Source of the DNA: an uncultured bacterium | GTDB lineage: Bacteria; Cloacimonadota; Cloacimonadia; Cloacimonadales; Cloacimonadaceae | Direction: 5' to 3' | NCBI GenBank assembly: GCA_938009275.1 | Contig: CALLHY010000002.1 | Span: 1 to 64,000 of the forward strand | DNA: 64,000 nt | Position numbers and translations under genes: made by a program | The notes under the pieces: generated by a model | Seen by the model: only the letters and a program-made list of their open reading frames with translations | The model's database searches: none | What the model was told of the DNA's origin: nothing | Shown: piece by piece, positions 8,710 to 17,777 of the stretch | How positions within the stretch are numbered: position 1 is the first letter of the stretch | How the letters are laid out: every line of letters begins with the position of its first letter

Positions 8710-10149
8710 ATGGAACAAAAGATAAAAAGCATCATCTCGCGTCTGAACACAGCGGATATCCAATTTGCCGATGTGCGAATCACAATTACAGATAATGAAA
8801 GCATCAGCTTTATAAACGGTCATCTTCGTAATTATGGCAGCTCAAAAGGCTCTCCTGCCCTGGGCATTAGAGTGTTAATAAACGGATGCTGGGGATTTGC
8901 CGGCTCGAAGGACTTGTCCAATGCATCGATAGACCGCCTGATAAATAAAGCTATATCCAATGCGGTTCAAGGCTCTAAGTTTCTGAACACCAAGGTAAGC
9001 TTTCCGGCAATAGCGCCATCTTTTGCCGAATATCACCATCAACCCAGGATTAATCCCTTTTCCATGGCAAAAGAAGAGAAGATGAGCTATTTGGGTAATC
9101 TGGCAGAAGCCATCAAGCCCAGTGGTAAGATTGTCCATTCTTATGTGGCAGGTGAATTTGTCCGTCAGGAAAAGTATTATGCCAACACCGAAGGCAGCTA
9201 TAGTCATACATCTTACTATAACACCCTTCCCGTAATGATGGTGGTAGCAGCGGATTCCGGACAGGTGCAGTCTCGAACCTGGCCGGGTCATATGAGTGCC
9301 GGAAGAGCAGGATTCGAGCTGTTTTACGAACAGGAATTTGCCGAAAACACCGATAGAATAATGAAAGAAGCTATCGACTTGTTAAAAGCTCCAACCATAA
9401 AAGAAGAGAAGGCAGACATCATTATCGGCAATGGCCATCTTGCCCTGCAACTGCATGAATCGGTGGGGCACGCCACAGAAGCTGACCGAATCTTTGGTAT
9501 GGAGATATCATACGCTGGTAAAACCTTCGTAAAACCCGAAATGCTTGGCAAGTATCAATATGGCTCGCCTATTGTAAACATCTACTCGGACAGCACCGAT
9601 CCCAAGGGCTTGGGCTATCACCCCATGGATGACGAGGGAGTACCCGGCAAGAAGATAGACATCATCCGCAATGGCGTATTGGTAGATCAACAAACTTCGC
9701 GCCATATAGCCCACATGCTTGGTCTGGAGCCTTCTTCAAACATGAAAGGCTCTTATGCCGACGACTTCCCCTTGGTACGCATGACCAATCTCTGCATTGC
9801 TCCAGGAAAAGGAAGCCTGGATGAGCTGATCAAATCCACAGAAAAGGGTTATCTGCTGGACTTCACCAAAACATGGAGTATAGACGACAACCGTAATAAC
9901 TTCCAGTTCACCACAGAAATCGGATACAAAATAGAAGATGGACGCATAGTCGGCATTGTGAAAGAACCTACCTATTACGGCATAACCAAAGATTTCTGGA
10001 ATGCCTGTGATGCCATTTGCGGAGATGAAGAATGGGGATATCACAGCACTTTCCACTGCGGCAAAGGTGAACCAGGGCAAGTGATGCAGCTCTCTCATGG
10101 AATAGCCCCTGCCCGGTTTAAAAACATTAACGTAAGCGTAAAAGATTAA
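8710..10149 (+). CDS. tldD: TldD metalloprotease
   Basis: The catalytic subunit of the TldD/TldE peptidase. The signature HExxxH motif is present (HESVGH, residues 249-254) in the family context LALQLHESVGHATEADR, and the C-terminal STFHCGKGEPGQ supplies the conserved Cys region. Length 479 fits the family. It directly follows its tldE-like partner and ends the operon, with a hairpin terminator 19 nt downstream. No obvious precursor peptide gene for the pair is visible nearby. Confidence 0.93.
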   Translation: MEQKIKSIISRLNTADIQFADVRITITDNESISFINGHLRNYGSSKGSPALGIRVLINGCWGFAGSKDLSNASIDRLINKAISNAVQGSKFLNTKVSFPAIAPSFAEYHHQPRINPFSMAKEEKMSYLGNLAEAIKPSGKIVHSYVAGEFVRQEKYYANTEGSYSHTSYYNTLPVMMVVAADSGQVQSRTWPGHMSAGRAGFELFYEQEFAENTDRIMKEAIDLLKAPTIKEEKADIIIGNGHLALQLHESVGHATEADRIFGMEISYAGKTFVKPEMLGKYQYGSPIVNIYSDSTDPKGLGYHPMDDEGVPGKKIDIIRNGVLVDQQTSRHIAHMLGLEPSSNMKGSYADDFPLVRMTNLCIAPGKGSLDELIKSTEKGYLLDFTKTWSIDDNRNNFQFTTEIGYKIEDGRIVGIVKEPTYYGITKDFWNACDAICGDEEWGYHSTFHCGKGEPGQVMQLSHGIAPARFKNINVSVKD

Positions 10150-10167
10150 AGTTCTACATACATATAG

Positions 10168-10202
10168 CGGGTTATAGCTTCTTTACTATAGCCCGTTTCT
10201 TT
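10168..10202 (+). terminator. Rho-independent terminator of the tldD operon
   Basis: A 10-bp stem (CGGGTTATAG at 10168-10177 with CTATAGCCCG at 10186-10195, one G-T pair) is followed by the T-rich run TTTCTTT. It sits just after the tldD stop. Confidence 0.75.
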
Positions 10203-10206
10203 GCTC

Positions 10207-10289
10207 CTTGAACGAATTACTAATGCAATACGCATGAAATACGGATGGGATGCGTAATTCATGCGTAATTGTACGGCAATTCATGCAAG
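10207..10289. repeat. 83-bp MITE-like intergenic element, copy A
   Basis: The element starts with CTTGAACGAATTAC and ends with an imperfect inverse (AATTCATGCAAG). Its interior is built from repeats of ATGCGTAATT and its inverse. A second element of exactly the same length and with the same ends lies at 49183-49265. Confidence 0.6.
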
Positions 10290-10299
10290 GAAGAAAAGG

Positions 10300-10337
10300 A
10301 AAACCGGCACTGATTCAGAGCGAGCAGTGCCGGTTTT
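10300..10337 (-). terminator. Bidirectional hairpin terminator between tldD and the secreted-protein gene
   Basis: A perfect 13-bp stem (AAAACCGGCACTG with CAGTGCCGGTTTT) and a 12-nt loop. T-runs occur on both strands, so it can stop the minus-strand gene ending at 10359 and back up the tldD terminator. Confidence 0.75.
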
Positions 10338-10358
10338 CTATAGGAATAAATACCTGGC

Positions 10359-11804
10359 TTACTTCTCGGCGGTTACGAAGTAAAACTTCTTGGAGGCACC
10401 AACTTCCAGGGTAGTGGCACAAATGGGATGGTCGAGGTGATCCACAAGATACCACTCTGATTCGGGAGCATTGGGTCTATCTGCCACGTAAACGTTGTAG
10501 TAAGTGGCATTAGCCACCGGATCCCACTCCAGATAAACATATTCTTCGGGAGGTAGGTTATAGCTGATTCTAATGTTTAGCGGGGGATTTATCTCCAGAT
10601 TATTAGCTCCGGTGGAGGCAACGCAGTATTGCCCCATTATGTTATAGCCGGATACTTCTAAGCGCAGAGGATTGGTGCTTACAACAGTCGCGTTAGTATC
10701 GTACCAGATGGAACCAAATCCATTGGTTCGCCTTAGTAACCTGATATTTTCGGGGCTGCTGATTCCGGGAATAGAACTTAGGTCGAAGATGGCCGAAGCA
10801 GTGCAGTCGTTGTAGGTTGTTCCCAGTTCCCAATATGCCTGGCTATAGGTTTTATCGATGTTCGCAGGGAATGTGCCCGTGGGTCCCTCCCAGAATTTCG
10901 CCACCATGCAGTCATGGGAAGGGGAGTTTATATTTGGGTAATAGAAGTTTCCGCTTTGCACACTCAAGATAACATCATTTTGGGCTGAAGCGTCCAACTG
11001 GTAGGGTGATAATACGCTGTTGGCATACACAACATCTCTTTTTATGGACGCTGGAGAAATAACGGTATTTGAGCTGTATAAACCAAAGGCGTATTGCACT
11101 ACTGCAGAAGGGCTGTTAAAGAAAAATTCTACCTGTCCGGTGGAATTGGTTAGCTCCGCAATCCAGGCAGGATCACCTTCGGATGGGTCAATAGTCCCCC
11201 AGCCATATCCCGAGATATCTTCGCCAGTACCAATGCCAAAGGGATATGGGGTTAAAGAATAGAATCCGCAGTTAATTAGTTTCAGCTTGGTTTGCGGGAG
11301 ATAATAGTATGGGCTTTCGCTAAGGTTCTTTTCGATGTAGGCAGTTGCACCCGAGTAAATCCGGCAATCTCCCGCTTCACCCAAAGTTGCCCAGGGATTA
11401 TTAGCGTTAACGGTGTTGATATGGCTGAATGCGCAAAGCTGATACCTATCGGGGCTTGCTACATCACCAATTACAAAATTGTAAGAAGTGTCGGGTAGAG
11501 CTACACCGCTGAGAGGAGCGAAAGAATCGTATGCAACTAACGAGCTTTGGGTTAATGGATTCCAAAAAGTGGCGGCTCCCCAGTTATAGGGGCGGATAAC
11601 CCGGGCATAACAAAGATCGTTGAACACCACTATCCTTGAATGGGTTTCGTCATATTGCCTATAGAAAGGGTCATCATGACCACCTGCATTAAACATCCAG
11701 GTATTCGCATAATGCATAAGCTGGTCGGAATTGTAGAAGGTTAAAGATGTGGCGGATGCTAAGGTAGCAAAAACTAAAAACCAAAGCAGAACAGTAACTT
11801 TCAT
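10359..11804 (-). CDS. Secreted hypothetical protein with C-terminal fibronectin III-like module
   Basis: About 481 residues. I start at the internal ATG at 11804 (MKVTVLLWFLVFATLASA), because AGGAG precedes it and the result is a clean Sec signal peptide; the open frame to 11873 adds only an unlikely leader. The body is rich in Tyr, Asn, Ser and Thr, as in surface-exposed beta proteins, and I recognise no enzymatic motif. The last ~65 residues (YLEWDPVANATYYNVYVAD through KKFYFVTAEK) look like a degenerate fibronectin III domain and resemble the end of the C25 protease at 27027-33293. No canonical T9SS signal follows. The function is unknown. Confidence 0.65.
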   Translation of the reverse strand: MKVTVLLWFLVFATLASATSLTFYNSDQLMHYANTWMFNAGGHDDPFYRQYDETHSRIVVFNDLCYARVIRPYNWGAATFWNPLTQSSLVAYDSFAPLSGVALPDTSYNFVIGDVASPDRYQLCAFSHINTVNANNPWATLGEAGDCRIYSGATAYIEKNLSESPYYYLPQTKLKLINCGFYSLTPYPFGIGTGEDISGYGWGTIDPSEGDPAWIAELTNSTGQVEFFFNSPSAVVQYAFGLYSSNTVISPASIKRDVVYANSVLSPYQLDASAQNDVILSVQSGNFYYPNINSPSHDCMVAKFWEGPTGTFPANIDKTYSQAYWELGTTYNDCTASAIFDLSSIPGISSPENIRLLRRTNGFGSIWYDTNATVVSTNPLRLEVSGYNIMGQYCVASTGANNLEINPPLNIRISYNLPPEEYVYLEWDPVANATYYNVYVADRPNAPESEWYLVDHLDHPICATTLEVGASKKFYFVTAEK

Positions 11805-11975
11805 AATGTCTCCTCTAACATTAATCTCCAGGCAAGTTGGTCGCCTATTGTAACTACACATATACACATACACAAAGATATTAGCTTGATTTGCTATATA
11901 TGCAAGCCCAAATTTCCGATCATATTCGATTGTGGCTGTCGTAATTGTAATGAAACAGGTTAGATGCGGCTTCTG

Positions 11976-12884
11976 TTATTGTGGTCGGAAGAGATAGATT
12001 AGGAAGGGGATATAGAACAATGCTATAAATATAGATATCGACACGCATGTGGCGGCAAATTCTCTGTCCATATTTTCCAGATTGGCAAAGATGAGGGTGT
12101 TAAACCCAATTGGCAAAGCGGAATTTACTATCACTACAGTGCGGGTAATGCCTTGCAAACCCAGAGCATAGGCAAAAACAAGGCCAATGCCCAAGCCAAC
12201 AACCATGCGGATAAATACTGCCAGAAAAGCTAATCCAAGCTTGTTTAGTTTGGGTTCAAAATACAAACCTAAGGCTATCATAACCAATGGCACGGTGGGC
12301 TGGCCAATCAGGTTCAGAAAGTTAAATGCCAAAGGAGGCAGACCGATGCCGCCGAGTTTCCAGCCAAAGGCTATCAGCATTGCCCATAGCGGGGGAAGGC
12401 GCAGAAACTTCTTCCAGTCGATTTTGTCGGTATGTGAGTTTTCGCCGTATTTTATAGCATTATAATAGGTGAAGGTGAAGATCATGAAAGTGTTGCCTAT
12501 ATCAAACAGGGTAGCCCGTGCCAGACCCTCATCGCCAAAAGCAGCGGCAAAAAAGGGCAGGGAATAGGCTGTATTCATTATCATTGTCCCCACCAGAAAG
12601 CTACCAAACATGGGGCGGGGCATTTTTATCCTTTTGCCAACCAGGCGGGAAATAATGAACATCAGGAAAACTACTGCGATGGCAATAAAAGGTATGTAGA
12701 TCATATCTGCCACTAACTGCACATTGGAAATGGCAATAATGGTTAGTGCGGGTAATGTAACTGTTAAAACCAGGCGCAGGAGGACTGGCGCATCGTCTTT
12801 GCTAAGCAGGCGTAGCTGCTTAAATGCAATACCGGCAAAAAAAGCCAGGATAAGCGGGATTATCTTTTCAACAAATGGGTTCAC
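11976..12884 (-). CDS. AEC-family (auxin efflux carrier-like) transporter
   Basis: A 302-residue integral membrane protein with about ten hydrophobic segments in the 5+5 arrangement of the AEC family. Members export or exchange small organic anions such as malate, or auxin-like compounds. The start is a GTG whose GTGA overlaps the stop of the phosphate transporter gene, so it is translationally coupled as the third gene of that operon. No substrate-specific motif can be read. Its linkage to a phosphate transporter may reflect anion metabolism or chance. Confidence 0.8.
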   Translation of the reverse strand: MNPFVEKIIPLILAFFAGIAFKQLRLLSKDDAPVLLRLVLTVTLPALTIIAISNVQLVADMIYIPFIAIAVVFLMFIISRLVGKRIKMPRPMFGSFLVGTMIMNTAYSLPFFAAAFGDEGLARATLFDIGNTFMIFTFTYYNAIKYGENSHTDKIDWKKFLRLPPLWAMLIAFGWKLGGIGLPPLAFNFLNLIGQPTVPLVMIALGLYFEPKLNKLGLAFLAVFIRMVVGLGIGLVFAYALGLQGITRTVVIVNSALPIGFNTLIFANLENMDREFAATCVSISIFIALFYIPFLIYLFRPQ

Positions 12885-14365
12885 TTAGCGATTCCCGCCT
12901 TGTAGAAGCTGCTGTATAGGGTATCCATCAAGTTACGCAGATTATGGTTGTAAGCTTCTGCCTTTTTTGTTCTTGCCAGTGCCTTGGGTTGCCAACAGGC
13001 GTGTCTCTCCAATGCTTGTGCCAATTGCCATTTGTGGCGGAATTGCTTGCCTTCCAGAGTTGCTATGCTTTGTAGCTGTTCGGAGCTAAACTTGGCTTTG
13101 TGATGAAGCAGCTTGGAACTATCCACAGTCATGGGATATAGCTCGGTAGTGGCCAGGATATCCAGTAGCTGATCTTTGCTAAACTTACTATATGCTTTCA
13201 GTTCTTTATAAAGAGCCAGTTCGTTCTCAAAGCTACGTCCATTCACTGTAGAGAGATACTTGCTGTCATAGCCAAGCTTTTCTATAGCTTCTATGGTAGT
13301 ACGGTCGAACACATAACGACTTTCTACGTTAACAGTTTGTTCAAATACATTCTGCACGATAAACAAGGCAACAAAGGAAAAGAAGAAAGCAATGAGCGGA
13401 GCTGTTATCCATGCGATGGATATCTTACCCAGCATGGTATATCGGATGTTCTTTCCGCCTTTAGCAAGTCCTATACCGAGCACTGAGCCCACAATAATCT
13501 GTGAGGCAGAGACAGGCACCAGTGGGATGGGGGGGATGTGCAGACTAACCAGGAGATCGTGCAAGCCTTTGGACGAAAACAGGAATAAAACAATGGATTC
13601 TGATAGCACAGCAATCAGGGCGGTTATTGGAGAAAGATTAAAGAGGTCTTTACCAACTGTTTTCATCACCTTGAAGGAATAGGTATAGATGCCTACTACA
13701 ATTGACAGTGAGCCAAGCAGAAAGAGCTGCGTTACTCCGCTAACCATGCCTAACACTGGGATATTTACGTCTTTGAAGGGGTTTACCGGCACAAAGATAC
13801 CTACTATGTTGGCGATATTGTTTGCTCCCAGAGCATAAGCTCCGAAAGCTCCAATAATCACCAGCCAGAACCTGGTCCAAAAGTCCTGCTCCAACATATG
13901 TATCTGAACCTTACTGAGATAATAACGGAAGATGTAAAACAGAACTGCGGCAAAGATAGCACCCAATACGGGTGCTAATATCCAGCTGCTGCCGATTGCT
14001 GCCAGGCTGCTAAAATCTGTAAGTTTACCGGCAAAGTAGTTCCAGCCGATAATCGCTCCGGCAAGGGTCTGCGAGGTTGCCACTGGTATGCCCAACCGCA
14101 CCATAATGGTAATAGTTGCCGCTGCCGCCAGAGCAACTGTGAACGCACCACCAAGGGCATTAACCGAGCCAAGCTTGCTAAGGGTTTGGGATGGGCCGCT
14201 TCCATCCAGCACGGCTCCAAGGGTTACGAACAAGGCTGCTATATGGGCAGCTCGCTTGAAGCTTATCATCTTTGTCTCTACGGCTGCCCCGAATATATTG
14301 GCAGTATCTTTGGCACCGAAAGACCAGCCCAGAAAAAGTCCGCTTAGCAGGTAAATAAAAACCAT
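12881..14365 (-). CDS. PiT-family inorganic phosphate transporter with extra C-terminal domain
   Basis: Low-affinity phosphate (metal-phosphate) symporter of the inner membrane. The duplicated PiT signatures are plain: GAKDTANIFG (residues 17-26) with PVATSQ (94-99), and GANNIANIVG (180-189) with PVSASQ (284-289). About ten membrane spans end near residue 340. Residues ~343-494 are a soluble, helical tail rich in Lys, Leu and Glu that is unusual for the family and that I do not recognise. The gene starts 3 nt after the DUF47 gene, the standard PiT partner. A phosphate role is strongly supported by this context. Confidence 0.9.
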   Translation of the reverse strand: MVFIYLLSGLFLGWSFGAKDTANIFGAAVETKMISFKRAAHIAALFVTLGAVLDGSGPSQTLSKLGSVNALGGAFTVALAAAATITIMVRLGIPVATSQTLAGAIIGWNYFAGKLTDFSSLAAIGSSWILAPVLGAIFAAVLFYIFRYYLSKVQIHMLEQDFWTRFWLVIIGAFGAYALGANNIANIVGIFVPVNPFKDVNIPVLGMVSGVTQLFLLGSLSIVVGIYTYSFKVMKTVGKDLFNLSPITALIAVLSESIVLFLFSSKGLHDLLVSLHIPPIPLVPVSASQIIVGSVLGIGLAKGGKNIRYTMLGKISIAWITAPLIAFFFSFVALFIVQNVFEQTVNVESRYVFDRTTIEAIEKLGYDSKYLSTVNGRSFENELALYKELKAYSKFSKDQLLDILATTELYPMTVDSSKLLHHKAKFSSEQLQSIATLEGKQFRHKWQLAQALERHACWQPKALARTKKAEAYNHNLRNLMDTLYSSFYKAGIAK

Positions 14366-14368
14366 GGA

Positions 14369-15013
14369 TTACAACTGACGCTTGATAGTGTAAATTGACA
14401 GGCGGTCACATACAGCCTGAGCGTAATCTGATATCTTTTCGATGTGAATAGCAAAGAAACGAAGCTGGCTCTTGCGGGAAAGCTCTATGTCCATAGCAAA
14501 TATCTGTCTGCGCAGTTTTTCACCAATGTGATCTGCTTCACGCTCGAAGAAATAAACCTTATGAATGTAATTATTCACAGCCGAGAGATCGCGGAAAAAT
14601 GATCGAACCGCAAAAACTAATTGCTCCACTGCTGCTACCGATGCTTTGGTGGTCTGCATCCACAGATCATCCAGCTCCTCGGGAATAACTGGCATCTCTA
14701 TTGAGAACTGCAGCAGTGAATCCTTCATGTTATCTATCACTTCATCAGTGTTTTCTAATATGGCAAGCACATCGCCCCTGTTTTCTGGAATAAGGGTTCT
14801 TTCATAGAGGAAACGCTCAATTCCCACTCTAAGGTCATCGGCACGGTGTTCATTATCCCTGATTTGGCTAAGCCGCTCCTCAAACTGCTGGATGCGGTCG
14901 TTCAGATAGTCATCTACAGCAAGCTGGAACATCATTGCCGAATCACTAACAATATCCAGAAAGGTATCAATTTGTGCTTCAATGAAGCGTGTGGTTTTCA
15001 GGATTAGTGGCAT
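14369..15013 (-). CDS. DUF47 (PhoU-like) phosphate transport accessory protein
   Basis: A 214-residue all-helical protein of the DUF47/TIGR00153 family, related to PhoU, which occurs upstream of pit genes and is thought to modulate PiT activity. Supporting stretches are READHIGEKLRRQIF and DNEHRADDLRVGIERFL, each with acidic/His positions that bind metal in PhoU-like folds. A GGGAG Shine-Dalgarno precedes the ATG. It heads the DUF47-PiT-AEC operon. A GCTTGACA element at 15078-15085 on the minus strand may be its -35 box, but I see no good -10. Confidence 0.88.
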   Translation of the reverse strand: MPLILKTTRFIEAQIDTFLDIVSDSAMMFQLAVDDYLNDRIQQFEERLSQIRDNEHRADDLRVGIERFLYERTLIPENRGDVLAILENTDEVIDNMKDSLLQFSIEMPVIPEELDDLWMQTTKASVAAVEQLVFAVRSFFRDLSAVNNYIHKVYFFEREADHIGEKLRRQIFAMDIELSRKSQLRFFAIHIEKISDYAQAVCDRLSIYTIKRQL

Positions 15014-15103
15014 GTTATCTCCCTATCAGTACACGAAACTGGAATTATCCTATACAAGTTATTGTCTTAAGCCTTTCTGTCAAGCGGGTTTTTCTTTAGA
15101 GCG

Positions 15104-15136
15104 TAAAAAAAGCCACGGGAGGGATTGCCCGTGGCT
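15104..15136 (-). terminator. Rho-independent terminator of the metal-stress operon
   Basis: Read on the minus strand, a 9-bp stem AGCCACGGG/CCCGTGGCT is followed by seven Ts. It lies 26 nt past the stop of the Met-rich Spy-like gene. Confidence 0.85.
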
Positions 15137-15162
15137 GTGTCTGTGTGTTGCTGAGGAGGGTA

Positions 15163-15807
15163 TTATTTATTGCTTTTGGGGGGCATATTTGGTGCAGGAG
15201 GAGTAACCTGCGGGCTTGGCATGGCGTTTATGGAGTCATTGTCATTGTGGTCTTCACAATCACCGCAGTGATTCATGTTTTTGCCCATACCCATACCGGG
15301 TTTCATTCCCATGCCAGGATGCATACCCATTCCGGGGTGCATGCCTTTCATCATCATACCTTTATGCATCTTCATGCCTTCCAGATGTTTCTTCAAAATC
15401 TCTTTCTGATCTGCATCCAGCTCTTTCATTCTGGCGGAAATGAAGTCTATTCTGGCATCGGCTAATTGGTTCTTCTTAGCATATATCTGTTTGTTAAGTT
15501 CTTTGGCGCGGGCGTAGTTATCTGCCTTAAGGGCAGCCTTCATATCCAGCTTCAGGTTCTCGATTTCGGCTTTTATGGTGTTCTTGGTCTTTTCAAATCC
15601 GACCTTCAAGTCGTCAAATTTCTTTTGTTGGGCTTTGTTCAGGTTCAGTTCGTCCATGCAGTTCATTCCCTTGTGCATCATGGGACCATTATTCATCATT
15701 TGATGTTGCATCATTCCTTTTCCTGGTGCTGCTACCCCGGGTTTTTGGGCAAACAGCATGCCGGCAAATGCTAATAGTGCTATGCTGATGATTACTAATT
15801 TCTTCAT
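15163..15807 (-). CDS. Periplasmic Spy/CpxP/ZraP-like protein with Met/His-rich metal-binding tail
   Basis: A Sec signal peptide (MKKLVIISIALLAFAGMLFAQ) is followed by a helical core containing LNLNKAQQKKFDDLK and LDADQKEILKKH, which resemble LTxxQ-type motifs of CpxP/Spy proteins. Both ends of the mature protein are Met/His-rich (MMQHQMMNNGPMMHKGMN; repeated GMHPGMGMHPGMGMKPGMG), followed by NHCGDCEDHND. This composition suggests copper, silver or zinc binding in the periplasm. It overlaps the upstream Spy-like gene by 4 nt and is the last gene of an ECF sigma operon. The domain call is by pattern and position; metal binding is inferred from composition. Confidence 0.75.
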   Translation of the reverse strand: MKKLVIISIALLAFAGMLFAQKPGVAAPGKGMMQHQMMNNGPMMHKGMNCMDELNLNKAQQKKFDDLKVGFEKTKNTIKAEIENLKLDMKAALKADNYARAKELNKQIYAKKNQLADARIDFISARMKELDADQKEILKKHLEGMKMHKGMMMKGMHPGMGMHPGMGMKPGMGMGKNMNHCGDCEDHNDNDSINAMPSPQVTPPAPNMPPKSNK

Positions 15808-16256
15808 TGTTTTCTCCTATACTTCAATTTGTTCATTCGTTGGGAACGTTTGTCCATGTTCTCCAGCCGTCTTTGGAAGTGTTCCCTGGCTTCCTCGGCA
15901 CTAAGTGTTTTCCTGAAGGCCAAAATCTTTTCGCCCAAGCGTCGTTCCAGTTGGTTTTGAGTTACTAGCGACGAATCGATGATACTTGCAACCTTGGCTT
16001 CATCTACTGGGTCTTTGGCCAGCTCTTTCATCAGGCTAACCTTGGTGGCACCGAACGTTTTTCTAAGTTGTTCGATTTCTACGTCTTTATGCAGGAAAAA
16101 TGGTTCTGGAGGCCTGCCATCGTGCATATGCTCTTTGAACATGGGACGAGGAGCGGGACAGGGCAGGTAAAACCTGATATAGAAGAACGAACCCAGTACT
16201 GCCAAGTTAAAACTAAGGGAGATTAGAAGCAGAACAAACAACCATTTTCTACTCAT
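15804..16256 (-). CDS. Membrane-anchored heavy-metal-sensor (ZraP/Spy-like) protein
   Basis: About 150 residues: one N-terminal membrane span (WLFVLLLISLSFNLAVLGSFFYI) and a helical periplasmic domain with a long amphipathic helix (RLGEKILAFRKTLSAEEAREHFQRRLENM), like CpxP/ZraP family proteins. The Pro/His/Met-rich linker (CPAPRPMFKEHMHDGRPPEPFFLH) may bind metal. I start at the ATG at 16256, preceded by AGAGG and overlapping the anti-sigma stop by 8 nt; an in-frame ATG at 16277 would overlap more. It likely works with the anti-sigma factor in sensing envelope or metal stress. Confidence 0.7.
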   Translation of the reverse strand: MSRKWLFVLLLISLSFNLAVLGSFFYIRFYLPCPAPRPMFKEHMHDGRPPEPFFLHKDVEIEQLRKTFGATKVSLMKELAKDPVDEAKVASIIDSSLVTQNQLERRLGEKILAFRKTLSAEEAREHFQRRLENMDKRSQRMNKLKYRRKQ

Positions 16257-16689
16257 CGTAGGCCTCTTCGGTTTCATAATCGTACATCAAAGAGCTTTCG
16301 CCAAAGTTTACAGAACTTATGCTGAGGTTACTTGTTTCGGTTGCTTCAGTTTCGATTTTGAAAGTTTGAATTCCCACGTGCGCGCCAGCTAAGAGGCTAA
16401 CGAAAACCGCAAGAGTGGCTGTTGCAGTGGCGAGTTTGAATCTGCGGTTGAAGCTGGGTTTAGCAGCATCCATCTTATTCACTTTGTCCATAATCTGTGC
16501 ATGCACCCAAGCAGGGACTGTGCTGCTTATCGAAGCAGAGAGCATGGAGTTTAGCTTTGCTGCTTCAGATAGCCATGCATTGCAAGCAGGGCATTTGTTC
16601 AGATGCTGGTTTAGTGCGCGGCTACGGCTGGCATTTAGTTCGCCGTCGAGCTTCAGGTCTATCAAGTGCTTAGCTTTGCTGCATCTCAT
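16249..16689 (-). CDS. Anti-sigma factor with zinc-finger (zf-HC2) domain
   Basis: The N-terminus has the anti-sigma zinc-binding pattern H-x3-C-x2-C (His29, Cys33, Cys36 in HLNKCPAC), with Cys3 and His8 nearby. One membrane span follows (about residues 85-105), then a short acidic periplasmic tail of about 40 residues. This is the classical design of a membrane anti-sigma factor that holds its ECF sigma factor until stress. It lies directly downstream of the ECF sigma gene and upstream of two Spy-like proteins. AAGGAG precedes the ATG. Confidence 0.87.
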   Translation of the reverse strand: MRCSKAKHLIDLKLDGELNASRSRALNQHLNKCPACNAWLSEAAKLNSMLSASISSTVPAWVHAQIMDKVNKMDAAKPSFNRRFKLATATATLAVFVSLLAGAHVGIQTFKIETEATETSNLSISSVNFGESSLMYDYETEEAYDE

Positions 16690-16741
16690 GTTTCTGCTCC
16701 TTATATTATTGAAATCCCCCGGGGGACTCCATACATCATAC

Positions 16742-17233
16742 TCACTTATACTTCTTTTCCTGCATCATTTTTTTGCGCAGGATACGTTTTGCTCTTACCA
16801 ACAGGGATTCAACTGCCTTCACGCTAATCCCCAACTGAGAAGATATATCTTTGTAAGATAGTTTTTCATAATACTGAAGCTGGATAACTGCTGCAAGTTT
16901 GGGAGGAAGGGCTGATACGGCAGACTTTAAGTCGGAATAATCCGGGTCATTAGTATTTACCCCAGTATCAGGGATGTGAGAGAAAGCTATTGGATCTACA
17001 GGGATGTAGCGTGACTTGGTTTTCAGGAAGTTTATGCACTTGTTGTGTGCAATTTTGTAGGTGTAAGCGAGAGCGGTGGCATCTTCTATCCTGTCCAGAT
17101 TTTGATATACTGCAATAAAAACGTTTTGCAAGACGTCCAAGGCGTCCTGTTCATTGGAGCACAACCCGAGTAGATACCTGTATATCCTGTTCTCGTTTTG
17201 GCTCAGAAAGGCTTCAAAATGCTCTTTCTTCAT
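16742..17233 (-). CDS. ECF-family RNA polymerase sigma factor
   Basis: About 163 residues with the two sigma-70 regions of ECF factors: region 2 (YRYLLGLCSNEQDALDVLQNVFIAVYQNLDRIE) and region 4 (LPPKLAAVIQLQYYEKLSYKDISSQLGISVKAVESLLVRAKRILRK, a helix-turn-helix). I start at the ATG at 17233; GTG codons at 17248 and 17245 are alternatives, and no start has a strong ribosome-binding site. It heads the sigma/anti-sigma/Spy-like/Spy-like operon and probably autoregulates it. The trigger is likely metal or envelope stress, judged from the Met/His-rich products. Confidence 0.9.
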   Translation of the reverse strand: MKKEHFEAFLSQNENRIYRYLLGLCSNEQDALDVLQNVFIAVYQNLDRIEDATALAYTYKIAHNKCINFLKTKSRYIPVDPIAFSHIPDTGVNTNDPDYSDLKSAVSALPPKLAAVIQLQYYEKLSYKDISSQLGISVKAVESLLVRAKRILRKKMMQEKKYK

Positions 17234-17334
17234 ACACCTTGCCACCACATGATTAGTATTGCAGCATTAAGACGACAGTCCTGTAATAACTGATGGTGAC
17301 TATGATGCCCTTTGTTTCTCAAAAAGAGCTTAGC

Positions 17335-17688
17335 TTAAAAATCCAGCCAAATGTTCTTGCAACCGCTACGGGTACACACGCGTACCTTGCCCCCGTCAGC
17401 GAGTTTAAACAGGGCTACCGGAGCCCCGCACATATCACATTTCTTGTTACTGGTTTGAGGTGCAGAACAGTGAGGACAGGCAAATTCTACTATATCGCCT
17501 TTCTTAAACTGAGCTTCGCTTTCCAGGTTATTGCTACCGAACACAGAAGACAGCCAAACAAAGAAGCTTTTGCCCCCTGAGCTTGCTTTTAGCTTAATAC
17601 CCGGATTTCCATCCACGGGATGTGACTCATCTGATAGCGATTCTCCGCAATAACGGCACTTTAATTCTACGGTTATGTGGCGTGGCAT
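17335..17688 (-). CDS. Small zinc-ribbon protein of unknown function
   Basis: A 117-residue protein with four Cys pairs: CRYC near the N-terminus, CPHC and CDMC in the middle, and CTRSGC near the end. This predicts one N-terminal ribbon half and a C-terminal zinc ribbon. The middle part (KSFFVWLSSVFGSN) is hydrophobic. A strong AAGGAGG site precedes the ATG. It is a single gene between the ECF operon and the OmpA-domain gene. I do not recognise a named family. Confidence 0.65.
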   Translation of the reverse strand: MPRHITVELKCRYCGESLSDESHPVDGNPGIKLKASSGGKSFFVWLSSVFGSNNLESEAQFKKGDIVEFACPHCSAPQTSNKKCDMCGAPVALFKLADGGKVRVCTRSGCKNIWLDF

Positions 17689-17777
17689 CTCTGTTCCTCC
17701 TTGAGGTTATACACATTATAATCTATCCGTGTTTATTCTGTTTGCAAGAATCAATCCATAGATGGAAAAGGCAAGGA

